Shown: piece after piece, positions 1-11,440 of the stretch
Layout: each line of letters starts with the position of its first letter
Numbering within the stretch: the first letter of the stretch is position 1
NCBI GenBank assembly: GCA_023105745.1
Contig: JALGQZ010000001.1
Coordinates: 54,816,937-54,880,936 of the forward strand
Length of the DNA stretch: 64,000 bases
Direction of reading: 5' to 3'
Source: Austropuccinia psidii
Lineage: Eukaryota; Basidiomycota; Pucciniomycetes; Pucciniales; Sphaerophragmiaceae
The notes under the pieces: generated by a model
The model's input: the letters and a program-made list of their open reading frames with translations, nothing else
What the model was told of the DNA's origin: nothing
Databases searched by the model: none
Program-made: the position numbers and the translations under genes

Positions 1-59
1 TTCAAAATGGTAGGTATGGAATAAAGAAGAGAAAAATCATTTTATTTCTGGTTAGGTGG

Positions 60-1130
60 AGTTGCATATGGGGGAAAGCTGAAGATGAAGATGGGAAGGG
101 GTCTCTTGAAGAGGAATATTCAAAGGAGATTGAAGTAGAATTTTCCTACATAGATGCTCCTGAAGCTTCTGAGGCTCCAAACCTAGTCCTTTTTAATACA
201 TATTTGTCTCTCAATCTGAACAAAACCTTTTAAAATTCATAGAGAAGATGACTCAATTAATATGGAAGCTATCTCAAGAGGTCTCACCAAGGGAGAAATA
301 CAAAGCCCAATATTTCAAGACCCCATCCATGAAAGCACCTAGCTCTGTTTGATTGTAAGAAAGATCATGAATTGAGAGGATACATCCAATCCTTCAAATT
401 ATTCTATCATAATTACACATAAAAATTCTTCTCTGACAGGATAAATTTGCTCACTAGAAGGGCAGAAACATGGATTGAGCCTTAGCTCTCAAATATCTCC
501 AAAGAAGAACCCTCTTAAACTTTCAATGAATGATCACTTTTTGAAAGCCACTCATTCAATCTTTTTGGGGACCCCAATGTATTAAAGAAAACTGAATAAC
601 AGCTTTAAAATTTGAAGATAAAAACATTTAGCCATTTTTCTTTGTACATAGCTGGTTTCATAAGCTTAGTGTCAAGAATTGGGGATTGGGGTGAAAGAGC
701 CTATATTCATGTGTACAGAAAAGGCTTAGAATCAATTTTGTTTGACCAATTGGCTTTTCTTGCGGAAAATCTTGATAGCCTGAAAGAATACATGGTCAGG
801 GATTTGAAGTTAGATACAAGGTATCGTGAGAGGCAGATGGAAAAGTGTATTTGTCAAGAGAAGAAGCCTTAAGCTTCTAGTTCCGACTCATTCAAGCCTC
901 CTCAAAATTCATCCACCGAGAAGCCTCACAAGAAAAAAAAGTGGGAGAATTTTCAATTTTCAAAGGCTAAGCCTCATTCTGCTCTCCCCAATAAGGACAT
1001 AAAATTGGTTGGTTCTAAAAAGAGGAGAATATTAAGACAAGGTTTATACAATAATTGTGGTGGAAAGCATCCCCTTATTAAATGCTTCAAAAGGCCTCAA
1101 GTCAAGACTGAACCATTCAAATGATTCCCT
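60..1130 (+). pseudogene. Element A gag relic (Ty3/Gypsy)
   Basis: Decayed gag of a plus-strand Ty3/Gypsy retrotransposon. Gag would form the virus-like particle and bind element RNA. The best preserved stretch is an open segment at 612-872 that includes the residues SRIGDWGERAYIHVYRKGL. Upstream, recognisable pieces such as KDHELRGYIQSFKLFYHN (about 360-415) are broken by stops and frame changes. A degenerate zinc knuckle follows at about 1045-1095 (Y-NN-C-GGKHP-LIK-C), where the first Cys appears to have become Tyr. The family resembles a gag I remember as repeated in Austropuccinia psidii; this was not searched. The 5' LTR and start codon lie outside the window or are lost. Protease remnants follow downstream in the same orientation. 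Confidence 0.65.
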
Positions 1131-1229
1131 AGAAAGAGGAGACAATCCTAGGTGGTACCTATGCTGTGTTTAATGGCTCCCACTTATTTACTTAAAGAGC
1201 AAAATTGGGAAATTTGATTACTTCTATAA

Positions 1230-1880
1230 AGAAATCATGAAAGATTCTTATTTTCCTGATCTCTTTGATATTTTTCACAGTATTATTATTTAGTCTGGTG
1301 CTACAAACCCTTTTATTTCAAAAACATTTTTGCTCAATTACTCACTGAATATTTCTGGTATGCCTGGAGACATTTCTCTTTTGATTTTGGATTAAAAATT
1401 TCCCTTCCTTATTTATCACCCATTATAACAAGTGGGTGGTTGACCCTCCTTCCTTCCCAAGCTTTGAATGAGACTTTTTATCATATATTAAACCAGGGGA
1501 GGAGACATCCTATTGAGGTATCATTGTCTTTAAAAGTTTAATCCTATTATTTTTGGAAAAATGGATTGACTTCCTATGAGTCTAGTCATGAGGATTCTAA
1601 TGATTTTATACATTCTCCTAGTCATTGATTTTCCACTGCATTTAGGAGTATTTCTCCAATTGGTGAGCTTAAGTTTCTTTCCCTCCCTTCTTTTGTACAT
1701 ATTACTTCCAGAAGTTCCTCTCAGTCATTAATTAAATCAAGAGATGAAGTATTCAAATAGAAAAATGATTTTGAAGAAGATATTTCTATAGCTTGACTTT
1801 ATCTCCTTCAAGGGGATATGAACATTCCTCCACCATCCTTTTATGCATCCCTAGAGGGCAGTGTAATGAAGAGGGACAAC
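1230..1880 (+). pseudogene. Element A protease-region relic
   Basis: Region between gag and reverse transcriptase of element A. Around 1290-1345 the translation contains SGATNPFISKTFL, matching the retropepsin active-site region (normally D-SGAT). The catalytic Asp codon position is now TAG, so the protease cannot be functional as it stands. The rest up to the solo LTR is AT-rich, with multiple stops, and shows only weak linker similarity. The relic is interrupted at 1916 by a solo LTR and resumes after 3890. Confidence 0.45.
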
Positions 1881-1916
1881 CAAAAAAAATTTTAATTGTT
1901 TCTTAAGGTAGCATTT

Positions 1917-3885
1917 TGTCGGCCTTTGAGATATCACCACATATACAAAAAGGTCACAAGAAAACTTGACAATAATTAGCTGAAAATAAGTGAAAATGCC
2001 ATAAGTAGGCATAAATTCCTAACTACCTTAGAATCTAATAATTAATCTGGTGAAATTTATTACACCATTAGAATATGCATGATACAATATACATATATCA
2101 TTTTTATGGAATATCTGTAAAGTCAATACTTAATGAGTAATAAGTAAAAATGTAACCAAAAAGACATGAATTCTTATTTATCTCAGAAGAAAATGAAACA
2201 ACATATAAAAGAAATTTAACATTTGGATTTCCCATGAAAAACTATAAATATAACATTTTATGTCATATTTGTAAAGTCAATATTTAAGGAAATAGCCAGA
2301 ATATATGCACTTTTATGGTCAGTGCATGGATTCATCGTTTTTAGCTCAATTCTCTTGAAATACACATGATAGAGAGTTAAGAAAACAACACAGCTATCAA
2401 GAATTTACTGTAGAAGTACAGATATAAACTTTATTTGACAAGCTACAAACAAGGCTATACCTTGTAAGGGTTTATTGAATAAAATTGCTGTGGCTTTTGA
2501 CCACTTTGTTTCAAAAGTGGTCCAAACTCAGAAAAACATATATATTTGGGTTCTACTAGCTCATAGGGGAAGAATGATGTTTTTTGCTTCATTATATTCA
2601 AGATACAACCCCTTGAAATCATGGTTTGAAGTTTAAAAAAGTGAATTTTGGCAGAAAAGATGGGTTAGAAGAAAAATCATCCAAAATAGATTTTTGATGA
2701 TGGAATGAAATTCTGTTGGAATTTTCATAATAACACTGTAAGATATCAGAATGCACTCTTTAATTGGCTGTAGCATGTATAAATTAAAAGCTATTAATGA
2801 TCAATGTTTAAGCTTGAAGTTGATCATTTATGATCACTCACCGTAATCTTATTTTACATTTAACAGTTATACAAGTGATAAAACATGTGAATACTATTTA
2901 ATTATAATTAATACCAATAAAATACACAAATATTAGCCTTCCTCCAAGTGTATGATGTCATCAAACTTAGAGTTATAGTGATAAATCTACATAATGGCAT
3001 AATAATGATATAAGATGGTACAACTATCATGTAATCATCACTAAACCTTAAGATACTGATCAATTACAGTGGTTAGCATCAGTACAAACCCACTAAAATT
3101 CCTTTGCACTCTAGAAGGGAAGATTTTAGTATAAATACAGCTCTTTCTACTGTATTTCCCCCTCAGACACATCAAAAACATTAAAAAATTGAATTAAAAC
3201 ATGATTTATTTATTCTTTAAATATAGATGAATTATATTGTTAAATACCTAAGATCATATTTATTATAATCACCAATCATTATCTGATTAAATCAAATTTT
3301 TATTGTTGTTGTGAAAATTATCTTTAAAAACTCTAAAGCACATGAAACCAAGAATATTTGTAATATCTTTTATTTTTATTTGTAAATACAAGTTAAATAA
3401 GTTGTATTTACTTTATTTGGCGTGAATTAATCCAAAATTATTATATTAAGTGTCAAAAGCAGGTTATTTGTACTTATTATGATATTTTTCTCTGTATTAT
3501 TATCCTTAATAATTCTTTTATTAATATAAATAATATTTATATTGATATATAATTTTAATATTAGTAATATTATTGCTATAAGTTGTTTTTTATTACAAAA
3601 TCACAATTTCTTACCTATTTATTTCTTTTGGTTACAATAATAAATTCCCATAAATATATTAAGTAAGAAATATAAATACATTTATTTCTATTATATTATT
3701 CTTTTATAATGTAAAAAATATTATTTTATTTATTTGATAATATAGTTATTCTAGGCCATTATTATAGTAATTCTTTATCATTATAATTATGATTATCTCA
3801 TTGTTAAAGCATTATAAGGAAATTAATAGTACAATAAGTAAGATATTTGTAATATTCTCTTATTGCTTCATAGTCAAACCTTACA
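1917..3885 (+). repeat. Solo LTR of the element E/D group, inserted in A
   Basis: A 1969-bp sequence with LTR termini TGTCGGCC...CCTTACA. The start matches the E LTR start (TGTGAGCCTTTGAGATAT) with two changes, and the end (CATAGTCAAACCTTACA) is the same as in E. It is flanked by a perfect 5-bp target duplication, CATTT at 1912-1916 and 3886-3890. Element A coding sequence continues on both sides, so this is a clean insertion. No internal element sequence remains, as expected after LTR-LTR recombination. It contains a TATA box and the degraded hairpin (2300-2333) typical of the group. Confidence 0.88.
3130..3138 (+). promoter_or_regulatory. LTR TATA box
   Basis: TATAAATAC, followed by CAGCTCTTTCTAC and then a GACACATCAAAAACATT block. 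The same arrangement occurs at the matching place in the E LTRs (TATAAATAG) and the D LTR (TATAAAAGG). It is the probable RNA polymerase II core promoter at the U3/R boundary. Inferred from position and conservation; no transcript evidence. Confidence 0.55.
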
Positions 3886-4255
3886 CATTTCCTCCTTACC
3901 ACCAATATTTGGATTTATCCTCCAAGGTGAAATCAGGAAATATTCCTCCCAACCTCACCTGAGAGGTATCACCTCCAGTCTTAGCTATCTACCTATCATC
4001 AAATTAAGGATCAGAGAAATTCAGGGCATACATTTCACAGAATTTAGAGAAATATCTCATTGGGCCGATTCCCTTTCCAACAGGAGCACCTGTCAATTTT
4101 TCAAGAAAAACAACAGAAGAATTGGCTTGGGTGCTGAACATTGAAAGATTAATCCTGTCACCAGGAAGAGCAGGTATTCTGTTTCTCCAATGGATAAGTT
4201 TCTCACTGTTTTTAATGGTTCCTAAATTGTCTCCAACATAGCTTCTCATGGTTTA
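3886..4255 (+). pseudogene. Element A reverse transcriptase N-terminal relic
   Basis: After the solo LTR the element A pol resumes. PPYHQYLDLSSKVKSGNIPP (about 3892-3950) matches the linker that precedes Ty3/Gypsy reverse transcriptase. The segment at about 4040-4110 reads in part PTGAPVNFSRK, matching the [17 protein letters not shown] motif seen in element G. Several frame changes and stops break it. The palm with YxDD is not found afterwards; 4256-4500 gives no recognisable coding sequence, so part of RT is deleted or replaced. Confidence 0.55.
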
Positions 4256-4499
4256 TATAAGGGCCTGAGAATTAAAGATGGGGATTATTATTCAACTTAT
4301 TTCATCTCCTGATCATTTACTTATGATTATTTGTTCTTGTCATTTTGCCTGATCAATTCTCCTGCATTAATGAAAAATCAATTAAATGATATCTCTGCAT
4401 GTTTTTTTGGTATGTTATACATATTATGTTGTTGTGTTTTCCAGCTCTGAGGAGGAAAACAAAAATTATGTAGTCTCTGTCCTCAAAATACTGAGTGAT

Positions 4500-5590
4500 A
4501 ATAATTCAATTTCTGAAGACTTTTAGTATAAAACCCATGCCTCAAGTGTGGAATACATTGGTTATGTTATTCTAAAAGATGGAATCAAGATGCCTGTTTC
4601 CAATGCTCAAAAAATCCCCCATTGGCCACAGCCCCAAAAAATCAAGATAATTCAATATTATCTTGACTTGGCCACTTTTTATTGCTTTTTCATCAGAAAT
4701 TATTCAGGAAAACTACTTCTCTCACCTTTCTTCTTCAAAGCAATATTCCTTCCACCTTCAATGAGGAATATCTTAGTCAGTTTACATAACAAAAAGATTA
4801 TTTCACCACCACTCATATTCTATCCCAGATGAACTGAACAATTAAACTCATGATAAGGGACTCCTGGGAATAATTGTAGAATTCATGTGCTAGAGGGCTT
4901 TTAATATTTCTCTTGGAAATCATTTTGTAGTGTGAACAGACAATTATTTCCTTAATTATCTAATGTCCTCCAAACCTTTGCTCACTTTCAAGCCTGTTGG
5001 GCTGATTTTATCTCTTGAATTCCACTTCTATATCACTTACCACCCAGAAAAGCTTTTTGCTTTAACAGATTCCTTGTCACTTCAGGACAACATTTAATGT
5101 GATATGTGGATGGATTTTTTCATCAATATCCTCAAAATTAATCTCTAGTCATTATGAAAAATAAAACTCAGGAAGAAAGGTTTTTCTCAATCAAAGCTCA
5201 ATTATTCTCCAATTTAGTGGATAAGATTAGAAAAAATATGGCAAAGTAATTAATAAAATAATAAGAAGGAAATTAGGAAGAGTTTATTCAGCTTCATATT
5301 ATTCTCTTGAACCTCAACCAAATTTCTACTATTGAGAGATACAGTGGTAATTCTCAAAAATCCATTAATAAATTTGGATATCCTTTGATAGCTCCATGAT
5401 TCTCTGTTTAATGGACACTCTAGTTAATAAAATAAACTCAAATTCATCAAGAGGGTTCTTATTGTGTTGGAATGAATAAATGAATTAAGTATTATGTGTT
5501 CTCATGTCAGAACTGATAACTAAAAAAAGAACATTAAACATCAAAAGTTTGGCTCACTCAAATATCTTAAAATTACATCTGGTCATGTCA
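4500..5590 (+). pseudogene. Element A RT end, RNase H and integrase zinc-finger relic
   Basis: Open segment 4548-4832 carries VEYIGYVILKDGIKM and the following linker, equivalent to the end of RT in element G (VEYLGYVVSSDGLKM). About 4930-5095 holds the RNase H end (TDNYFLNYL ... FHFYITYHPEKLFALTDSLSL), parallel to G's LTITYHSGWLATLPDALSL. About 5465-5585 matches the integrase HHCC zinc-finger region of G (WDGMNQFIKEYVSSCQQC). The reading frame is interrupted by many stops. Order and orientation confirm a single plus-strand pol. Confidence 0.55.
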
Positions 5591-6965
5591 GGGTGACTGT
5601 ATGATATAGCGTTATATTACAATACAAAGCTATAACTCTGAGTGTGACACAAAAAAATTATAAGATGTCTTAAGAGGGATATACTAATGATTTTAGTGAT
5701 GGTGAGTGCTACTGATAGGCCTAGGTGCAGCTTTTACCTGTTGGTTTACAATGATAAACCCTACACTAATTGCAATTATAATTATACCTGTTGGATTCTA
5801 AGGTTACCACTTCTTTGAGAAGGTATACCACATAAGAATACTAAGAAAAGGATGATGGATTAGATTGTTGGTGAGCAAAAGGCTCCTTTCATCTTGTTTT
5901 TGGGTAGTGGGAGGTAGCTGACCTCTTCACATGACCACACAGTGAAATCTTTCACTACTTTGGACTGGTTTGTGTCTTTACACACTCAATCCAGACTGGA
6001 AGTGGGTGGAAATGTGGTTTTGGAACCATAATTAGTCATTTTTTCCCTATACAGGGTGGAAATTTCACGAATGGAGTTTACAGGTGTGATCTGGTGCTTC
6101 TTACTTGTCAGAAACTATACAGAAGAAGCCTGTATGACTGTTTTTTTCATTCAATGTGAAATAAAAGAATAAAAAACTTTTACCCAAATATATGGACATC
6201 TGTCCCACAGTAAGATTCTATACTGGCTAGTGTGGGATTAAAATCTTAAAGCATGCATATCTTTGTAAGTTTTAAAGTTAGAGAGATCAAAGGTTGCCCA
6301 TTTCTTTAGCCCTTTATGGGCTCTACACAATGATCCCTCATTTTGTATAGCTCAAATTAGGAATGGAAAAGTTATACCAATTCTAAATTCCATTATCAAT
6401 TTTTGGATTTGTTAAGAAGCCACTATTGAGCTTGCTTGCTCCATAACCTGTGTTCTAGATGTGCTATGAGGAAATGGATGGTACCATCAGAAAGCCCTTA
6501 TTATACCTTTTACAAAGAGACCCCCATTTAGGTATCTCACACTAAAACTGTAGAATTTAGATGGGAGGTAAATATTTTGTATACCATTATTTGGCTTATT
6601 ATTAGCCATAACTTTATTAGTTTTGATGCTAGATAAATTTGGCTAGTACCATCAGATGGATCTAATTGATAGCAGCTACAACTTGAAAAAACACTTGATA
6701 TGGCTTTGCCTCTTCTATATCTCAGATGAGAGTTGAAAGTCAATATATATTCTCAGTTCTTGCTTTGAGCTTGAAGAACTCTACCATTCCTTATCCTATG
6801 GTTATGGAACTTTTATCTTTTGAAAAAGGTAAATTACCTCTTTCTTTTGATTCTCTTCCTGATCTATCTTGGCTCAGGTCACTATTTAGTGGCATTTTGA
6901 TCTACAATTGGTTCATGGTATTTTGACTATCATTCTTGTGCTCTGGTGTTGAGTCACAGGCTGAT
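5590..6965. other. Unassigned insertion inside element A integrase
   Basis: About 1.38 kb separating the integrase zinc finger (ending near 5587) from the integrase core (starting near 6970); the two parts are adjacent in the homologous element G. I recognise no domain in it. A near-match flank pair (GGTCA near 5592 and GGTAA near 6968) is too weak to call a target duplication. Short open stretches occur at 6726-6926 but show no family features. It may be another decayed transposon. Confidence 0.4.
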
Positions 6966-6969
6966 AGGT

Positions 6970-8010
6970 AATGTGAATTCCTTATGAATGGACTCTATCA
7001 CTAAATTTCCACTGTGAAAAACCTTTTAATCTACCCTAGTAGCTGTGAACAGACTCATGAGAGTGGAAATATCACTTACAGCTTCTTCAACAAAGACTTC
7101 CTTGGATTTAGCTAAACAATTCATCAACCATGTCTTTTTCAGACATTTTGTTCAAATAAAAGCTTTCGGTGACAGAGGATTCCTTTGGTTTGTTGATTTT
7201 GTATAAATTTATTTTAGAAGCTAAAGATATGGAGATATTTTTTAACTTCTTTCAATCCTAAGGCACATGGAAAAACAAAGAGGAGAACTGAGATCCTAGA
7301 ACAGTATTTTTTTGATGTATTTAACCTACTATGAAGATTAGTGAAAAAACTGGCTCCCTATGCCTAAATTCTCCTAGAATGATGCATAAGCTGTATAAAC
7401 AAAATAATCACCCTTTTCCATCATTTATGGAAGAAATCTCACATTTGATAAAATTCAAATTCCTCAAGAAAGTCCTTCTCAGAATCTGTCATTAAGACTC
7501 CAATAAGTACATAAAATTGGAAACAACGAATAAGGATATTCAATTAGTAAGCTTAAGAGTTATGTAGATAAAGATAGATAAATTCCACATGATTTCTAGC
7601 CTGAGGACAAAGCATGTCTACACTCAAATAACATAAAGAAAACAATACCCACCAAAAAGCTCTTAGAAAGATGGCTCCAGATTTTAAAATCTCTTAAACA
7701 GCTTGGAGGAAATGAAGATCACCTCAAGCATACCTAAAATTGTAAGTCAGCTCATGCTGTCTTCAATTCATCCCCATATAAAACTTTCAAGAAATCAACT
7801 ATCACATATTGTCACAAATCTCCAAAATAACCAGTGAAAGTCAGTGGAAGAGAAGGAAGAGTGGAAATTTACATAGAGTCCTGGAAAAATCCCCAAGAGA
7901 GATCACTTATGGTCTATTGTAGAGTGAGAAGGTGTCACAGGGGCTCTTCTAAATGAAGAGGGCCTGGGACTTACTTATGGAGGGCCCAAGATATGGTAAA
8001 ATGGGAATAC
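6970..8010 (+). pseudogene. Element A integrase core and chromodomain relic
   Basis: Matches the catalytic core of Ty3/Gypsy integrase. MDSITKFPL, VNRLMRVEI and TSLDLAKQFINHVFFRH (6990-7150) parallel G's MDFITQLPL, HRFSRIAIF and ALDLAQVSINNVFSKH. The second catalytic Asp region lies at 7165-7185. A degraded FNPKAHGKTKRRTEILEQYF (7250-7315) replaces the [18 protein letters not shown] motif that carries the catalytic Glu. A chromodomain-like segment (SGREGRVEIYIESWKN onward) follows at 7830-8000. Stops and frame changes throughout make it non-functional. Confidence 0.55.
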
Positions 8011-8318
8011 ACTTAAGAGTATAATAAGATAAAATTACCAATGAAAGAAGTATAATAAGGCAGAAACAAAAATAAAAGAGCCAACCACAAACAAGTCCAA
8101 GTCTACTGTTTCAACTTGTCAGAATGGAAATAGAAGGGTTAATCAGGATATGGCCACCCAACTCATACTGTACACGCAAAGAAAGAAATGCAAAGCCTAA
8201 CTTGAAATGAACAAATATAATACTCAAAATAAGGAAAAAAATATTTATAAAATAATAAATCAACTAAATTAATTAACTGAGAAAAAATCCCCAGGGGGGA
8301 GAAAGAGGGGCTGGTATA

Positions 8319-8664
8319 TGTGAGAATCACCAGCCATGATTCAGAAAGAGAATTTTCATGAGAATGATTGATGATTGAATTGTGTCTGGCTAATACAGGT
8401 CATTTACAGCTGTACAGGAACTGTACAAGAGGTGTGATGGTATTGAGTCATCATACAGTTTCAGGATTGTGTATCCAAGCTGAATTGGGTGATTCCAATG
8501 TGTACAGAAGCTGACAGGATGTATTGATGAACCAGAATGTATGCATATTTCAGCAAGGAAGATATCTGAAGCTGAATGCTGATACACACAGTGCCCTTGC
8601 TGGTTTGAAGTGTTTGAGTGGGTGTAAGTATGAGTACCCTTACCCCTGACTAGTGGTTGTTACA
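8319..8664 (+). repeat. Small LTR, probable 3' LTR of element A
   Basis: A 346-bp unit starting TGTGAGAATCACC and ending GTTGTTACA, the same terminal signature as the other LTRs here. A second, 5'-truncated copy lies at 16346-16648. It sits 3' of the element A chromodomain and a purine-rich run (8290-8313) that could be a polypurine tract. On that reading it is A's 3' LTR. The flanks GTATA (8314-8318) and GTATC (8665-8669) match at 4 of 5 bases, so a solo LTR with its own target duplication remains possible. Confidence 0.6.
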
Positions 8665-9550
8665 GTATCCGCGTCTTGAAACTGGTGGGCTCCTGAACAC
8701 CATAATACCCTGCCACTGTTGAGTGGAATCTCAATATCCACACATTTCTTTCCAAAAATTTCTTTTCAATTTATGTTTCCCTCTTGGCCATTATCCTGAA
8801 AATCCAATCTTCTTTTTCACTGTCATACTTTATTTAATTTATCTTCCCCCTTCTTTTACTTTAAGTAAGTCTTTTTCAACTTTTGAAATGTGCTTTTCCT
8901 TGAATTCAACCAGTATCCTCTTTTCAATGCATGACCCTCAGGTTGTATCCCAAAAGAAATGCCATAGAGCTCTTATGCTCAAAAAATGATGGCCAATGAG
9001 TATATCAACATATATCTCATTGTGATTTGACCAAAATGATGTTTTGTGCCCTTCTTGCCTGGATTGAAAATCTTGAAGAGTCAAAGGGTGGGTCTTGTCC
9101 CCATTGTCCTTGAAAAATGGCCTTGGGCCCATTTTGGACCATACTGGTGATTTTGAGTCCTGGCCATCACCATGGGCATTTTTGGAAACTTTGGGTTTAG
9201 GCAAATTCTTGGTTATTTAGGTGTTTAGGTTCCCTACAATTTGTGGGTACTATTGAAGTCCCCTGTGCCCCAATATGCTGCGGTTCCAGGGGTTCCATGG
9301 GACCAACATTATGGGCCATAGACCCAAACTTCCACCACATGGGCTGGGATCATTGAGAACCTGACCTCCCCAAAGCTGAAGGGGAGGTCCTGCATGGTGA
9401 TTTGAACCCAAGAGGACCTTGGATATTCATTTTTGAAGACTTTGAGGGGGGCATAATTGAGTTATGGCCCCACTTCCTTGATACATTTTCCAGAATTTAA
9501 GTGCATTATTCTGATTCCTTGAATTCTTCTGCTTGCATAAATTTTTAGTC
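8665..9550. other. Intergenic, no supported gene
   Basis: No coding sequence I can support. The part from about 9230 to 9530 (GC-richer than its surroundings) resembles leader sequence upstream of the MSSKPTEL-type gene and may belong to the same repeat. Confidence 0.4.
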
Positions 9551-10778
9551 ATGAGTTCCAAACCAACTGAACTCACTTCATCTTCCCCTTCTGCCCCACC
9601 ACCATCTGTGCTTTGTGGTTCTGGCATCCTAAGTGAATTAGCTTCACCTCGGTCAATGGCTTCTTCTGGTCACTTTGATCCTTCCCAAGCTTATGATGGT
9701 TATAAAGCAGTTGAGGTTCTTGATCCTTCTTGTACCAATTGTTTGGAAAAAGGGAAGGATTGTTTTCAACATTACAATCCCAGGTCTTCAAATTGCCAAT
9801 TTTGATTTGTTGGGAAGAAGCCACGTTGTCATACTGGACTACCAGCTTTGAAAGTCAGAAGATACTGATAGATTAAGGAACATGGGCCTTTTGGGAAGGA
9901 GTTTCCAGTTTGGGAGGCCCCTAACCCTGATCTTACCTCAGGGTATTCCCATTGTGAGTCTGGTTAATTTCTTGATTGAATTGAATACTGATATAATGAT
10001 ACAGGGACTTGTTCTAGGCAGAGGGATGTGGCCAGTTGAACTAATGTTGGAGGGCCAATCCCAGTATGTGGTGGGGCATTTTATTCCAGCTCAGAAATCT
10101 CCATATCCGGGATCAATACTGAAGGTGTAGTGAAAAGGATAAGACAAATTTCCAATTCCCCACCCATTCCTGATGCTGAAGGTAGTGATGAATTGGATGG
10201 TGAAGAAGTTGAGGTGGTTCATAATTCTATTGGCCATCAATCCAGTACTTCCCCTTCTAATCCTCTTTCCAAAAGATTTGAAATTGACATCATTCCCAGA
10301 AGTCCCAGAACTTTTCAACCAACCCTTGCTATCATTCCCACTTTTCTTCCTCCTGCTTCACAAAGTTCTTCCACCACCAGGCCTTCCTTACTTCCAAAAG
10401 TAGAAAATACCCCATCTACCAGTCCACAAATTCACCCATAGTCACCTCTCAACAACTCCAACCTGTGGCCAGCTCCAGTAGAAGAAGAGAAGAGCTTTCT
10501 CCTTTGATATTTCCTCCAGCCCAAGTGTTTCAGAAAAGGGATTGTTGGCCTATACAAGTTACCAGAGAAGATCTAAATATGGAAAGTAAAAATAAAGATG
10601 CTGTGGCCAGATTTTTCAAAAGAGCTTTTAGAAATAGTAGGGAAGTGATTGATATGCAAATAATAGGACTATTCCTGGTACTGCCTCAGAGGAGATGGCT
10701 TGAAAATTTGTGTGGTATAAAGATGAACTGATTGATGATTTCAAGAGACCTTTTTATGATTTGGGTAGGGATAACTAG
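9551..10778 (+). pseudogene. MSSKPTEL-type rust repeat protein, broken
   Basis: Start chosen at the ATG giving MSSKPTELTSSSPSAPPPSV. The N-terminal 85 codons are open and end in a Cys-rich segment (CTNCLEKGKDCFQHYNPRSSNC), where TGA at 9803-9805 replaces a probable Cys codon. Reading continues in frame (FVGKKPRCHTGLPA), then stops recur between 9860 and 9990. A long Ser/Pro-rich open stretch follows at 10130-10441, then 10465-10731 in another frame, ending DLGRDN at a TAG (10776-10778). Family function is unknown. I recall very similar hypothetical proteins repeated many times in Austropuccinia psidii, near Gypsy elements. It converges on the element G pol. Confidence 0.6.
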
Positions 10779-11440
10779 TTTTCTTGTGCTTGTTTGTGTT
10801 TGCTTTGACTTCTATCCCCACTCTTATAAAATACTAAAAAATAAATGGAACCTCCCAATACATGATATGGGAGGGGATGCTGCTTCTTTAAAGAAATTAA
10901 AGAAATAAAACTGTACAAGTAAAATAAAGAAAAGAAATTGAGAGAAAAAGAGAGTAAACAAAAGAAATAAAGAAATTACTGAGGTTTGTCCTTCTTGTGG
11001 TGAGTTGCTTGATTTTGGCCAAGAATTTTCTGAAAGATAAAAACCAAGCATTTGATTCTCACAGAGTGGCCAAGGTGATGTTTCACAAGAAGTAGAACCC
11101 TCAGGGAGGTATACCAGAAGGTGGAACTTACTTTCATAACTTCCACTCCCCACCACACACCATCAAAGATAGCTTTGCCATGATTGACTTTGATGTAATT
11201 AATTTGTTGAATAATGATAATTGGAATAAGCTGGAAAAGAAAAAATAAAAAGAGAACAGAAGCAATTTGGCCATATCTTGATGAAAGGTCCAAATTCAAC
11301 GGCATTGATGTTTCAAGCCCTTTGGAATCTGTCCAAAGAATTGACAAGTGCTCACAAAGTGGCCAAGGTCATTCTTACAAAATATATGGGTAGAATACAC
11401 CTTAAAGCCGCATTCCAGGAGAGGAACTTACTTTCATAAA
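10779..11440. repeat. Spacer with diverged direct repeat
   Basis: No gene supported. Two diverged copies of a unit of about 90 bp lie at 11055-11145 and 11348-11435. They share CTCACAAAGTGGCCAAGGT-like starts and GAACTTACTTTCATAA-like ends, about 295 bp apart. This probably represents the 3' untranslated part of element G or of the neighbouring repeat gene. Confidence 0.45.

Noticed and set aside
6300..6740. Possible Ty1/copia integrase or RNase H fragment in the insertion
   Set aside because: Only scattered resemblance (SFDAR, PSDGS); no catalytic block could be placed in one frame.
8314..8669. GTATA/GTATC as a firm target duplication
   Set aside because: Only 4 of 5 bases match and a polypurine-like run lies upstream, so the two interpretations cannot be separated here.
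10824..11347. Minus-strand open frames with hydrophobic stretches downstream of G
   Set aside because: They lie in a duplicated spacer and the hydrophobicity comes from AT-rich low complexity; no conserved residues.
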